This document shows positions 62,335-64,000 of a stretch of 64,000 nucleotides of DNA, one piece after another (the stretch's first letter is position 1; every line of letters starts with the position of its first letter). The notes beneath the pieces are model-generated. The model did not search any database and was not told where the DNA came from. It saw only the letters and a program-made list of their open reading frames with translations. Made by a program: the position numbers and the translations under genes. The DNA is from Centrapalus pauciflorus (taxonomy: Eukaryota > Streptophyta > Magnoliopsida > Asterales > Asteraceae): positions 43,964-107,963 of the forward strand of contig JAANYP010006969.1 of the NCBI GenBank assembly GCA_020465985.1, in the 5' to 3' direction.

Positions 62335-63464
62335 GTAACAACCTAACTTTTGATCCAATCATAATTTCTGTATTTTGAATTAAGTAATGTAATTATATTA
62401 CATTAATTATCTTGTAATATAATTATGAATGAAATAATGTACTTAAATTATATTTGAGTTATTAATTATTAAAGATGACTAAATTATAAAAGATATGTAA
62501 AATACAAAAGTTTAGTGGGTTAAATAGCAAAAATGATAAATTTGATATATAAAAACTAAGTTAATGATCATTAAGATCATTAACATCAAAAAACCTCTCT
62601 CTCTCTCTAATCTCTCTCTATCTCACGGCCAACACCAAAAGTTCATCAAAATTACATAAATTGTTGCAATCAATTGAATATTCAAGACAAAGGAGTTACC
62701 ATTAGCAACAATCAACAACAAACAACAAGAAATTTGAGGTAACAATTGTTTAAAATTTGAAATTTTGAGAGATTGGTTTGGTTTTATCAAAAACCGAAAC
62801 TTATGTTTAAAATGTAAGAAAATTTGGTTGCATGTTTAAAGTTTTTGTAGATTATGTTGAATTTAAGGTAATTGGTGTTAAAGGAACAAAAATTTTAGTT
62901 TGGATTATCCAAAAATGAGATGGAATCTGAATTCTTTGATAAAATGATGTTCTTGACAAAAAGTAATTGTGTGACGTGTGTGTGTTTTTGATGTTGCCGA
63001 AACCCAAGTTGTGGGTACCGAAACCTTAAGGTTTCGGTACTACCACACTACCGAAACAATATGTGTGTGTGTTTGAGTGTATTATGCATGATTACCGAGA
63101 CCCATGTCTCAGTACCGAAACTCACCTCAACCTACCGAAACCTTAAAGGTTTCGGTAATATCATAAAACTACCGAGACCAATTATGTAGTACCGAGACCA
63201 TAAAGGGGTACCGAAACCTCAAAGGTTTCGGTAATATACCGAAACCCATCACAAGTTCCCGAAACATTTAAAGTACCGAAACCCACATAATATATATATA
63301 CCGAAACATATATATACCGAGACCCACTAAAATATTATTGAAACCAACCTACCGAGACCATTTTGTATATAAAAACCATAAATAGATACCGAGACAAAGG
63401 ATACCGAAACCTATAAAAGGTTTCGGTAGTTTCTTTCCTACATACAGCAACTGTTTTGAGAATA

Positions 63465-63470
<6 letters not shown>
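62335..63470 (+). repeat. Gypsy-type LTR start with palindrome cluster
   Basis: Begins TGTAACAACCTAAC, followed by a CTCTCTCT-rich leader like that of other plant gypsy LTRs. From 62997 to 63430 it contains more than 15 copies of TACCGA(A/G)ACC and four long palindromes of TACCGAAACCT with its reverse complement. It ends in a TA microsatellite. The far end of the LTR and the coding part were not found. Confidence 0.5.

Positions 63471-63541
<71 letters not shown>
63468..63541. repeat. (TA)n microsatellite
   Basis: About 36 TA units. Confidence 0.97.
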
Positions 63542-63545
<4 letters not shown>

Positions 63546-63769
63546 TTAGTGCATGTATGCATATATGTATTAATTAAGTTATAAATACATATATTAAAAT
63601 AAGATATATATATATTGGTACCAAGTTTAATTATATACATAAATAATTGTTAAATAAATAGAGATCAATGCATTTTGAAATATATATAATTGCATCAAAT
63701 AAAAATAATATGAAATAAAACATGACAAAGATCACACATGTCCATGAAAAAGGACATAAATGTTTATTA

Positions 63770-64000
63770 GTTATCAGAATCAGATCAATTAAAGTTTAAG
63801 ACTAACGTTCTTGCAAAATGATAAAATGTTGGACAGGTTTAGTTAAAATTCTGAACATAGATTTAAAGAGAGATTGACAGTGGGTTCAAGATTTGAAAAG
63901 AAAAGCCAGAGCTCTGATTACAGATAAAATCCTGAGATAACTCAGGTGGTGGATTATAAATCTGCTTGATAAAGACCCCAGATCTGTGAGTTATAGATAT
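63770..64000 (-). repeat. Inverted copy of the copia-associated sequence
   Basis: The reverse complement follows 24826-25040 with roughly three-quarters identity by eye: GGTCTTTATCAAGCAGATTT, ATCCACCACCTGA, ATCTCAGGATTTTATCT. It continues past the window end. Confidence 0.75.

Noticed and set aside
63015..63430. CRISPR-like array
   Set aside because: Spacing is irregular, units occur in both orientations, and the genome is that of a plant; an LTR-internal palindrome cluster fits better.

Overview
The window is nuclear DNA from a flowering plant. It is AT-rich, has long introns with GT-AG borders, is packed with LTR retrotransposons, MITEs and TA microsatellites, and encodes plant-type proteins. 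A core eudicot, perhaps an asterid, is my guess; nothing here fixes the species. I recognise two real genes. Most of the rest is transposable-element DNA in various stages of decay.

Layout. 1-3.0 kb: microsatellites and MITEs. 3.17-13.96 kb (minus strand): a six-exon gene for an R3HCC1L-like protein. Its introns hold a gag-only LTR retrotransposon with target-site duplication (7.0-9.0 kb) and Tourist-type MITEs. 14.05-23.89 kb: a foldback element lies just upstream of that gene and is split by an 8.4 kb degenerate Ty3/gypsy retrotransposon with both LTRs (14840-23285). 23.89-26.29 kb: fragments of another gypsy LTR and the 3' end of a copia-type element. 27.91-34.27 kb (plus strand): an apparently intact eight-exon TYW1 gene (wybutosine tRNA modification), with two MULE-type MITEs in intron 5. 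35.85-36.11 kb: a lectin receptor kinase fragment. 39.87-42.78 kb: a solo LTR with perfect 5-bp duplication. 46.56-51.82 kb: three foldback Mutator-like elements, two of them inserted inside the third, with 9-bp duplications. 52.1-62.1 kb: very AT-rich DNA, probably a Helitron and relatives. 62.33-63.5 kb: a gypsy-type LTR start with a cluster of palindromic repeats. 63.77-64.0 kb: an inverted copy of the copia-associated sequence at 24.8 kb.

The two genes are unrelated in function and convergent in no obvious way; the link between them is only physical. The structurally most interesting material is the nested foldback cluster, the perfect short palindromes that recur in four different gypsy LTRs, two MITEs sitting inside TA microsatellites, and a possible lost start codon in the R3HCC1L-like gene. 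Exon borders and element ends were read by eye from splice motifs, target duplications and known protein families; no searches or alignments were run.
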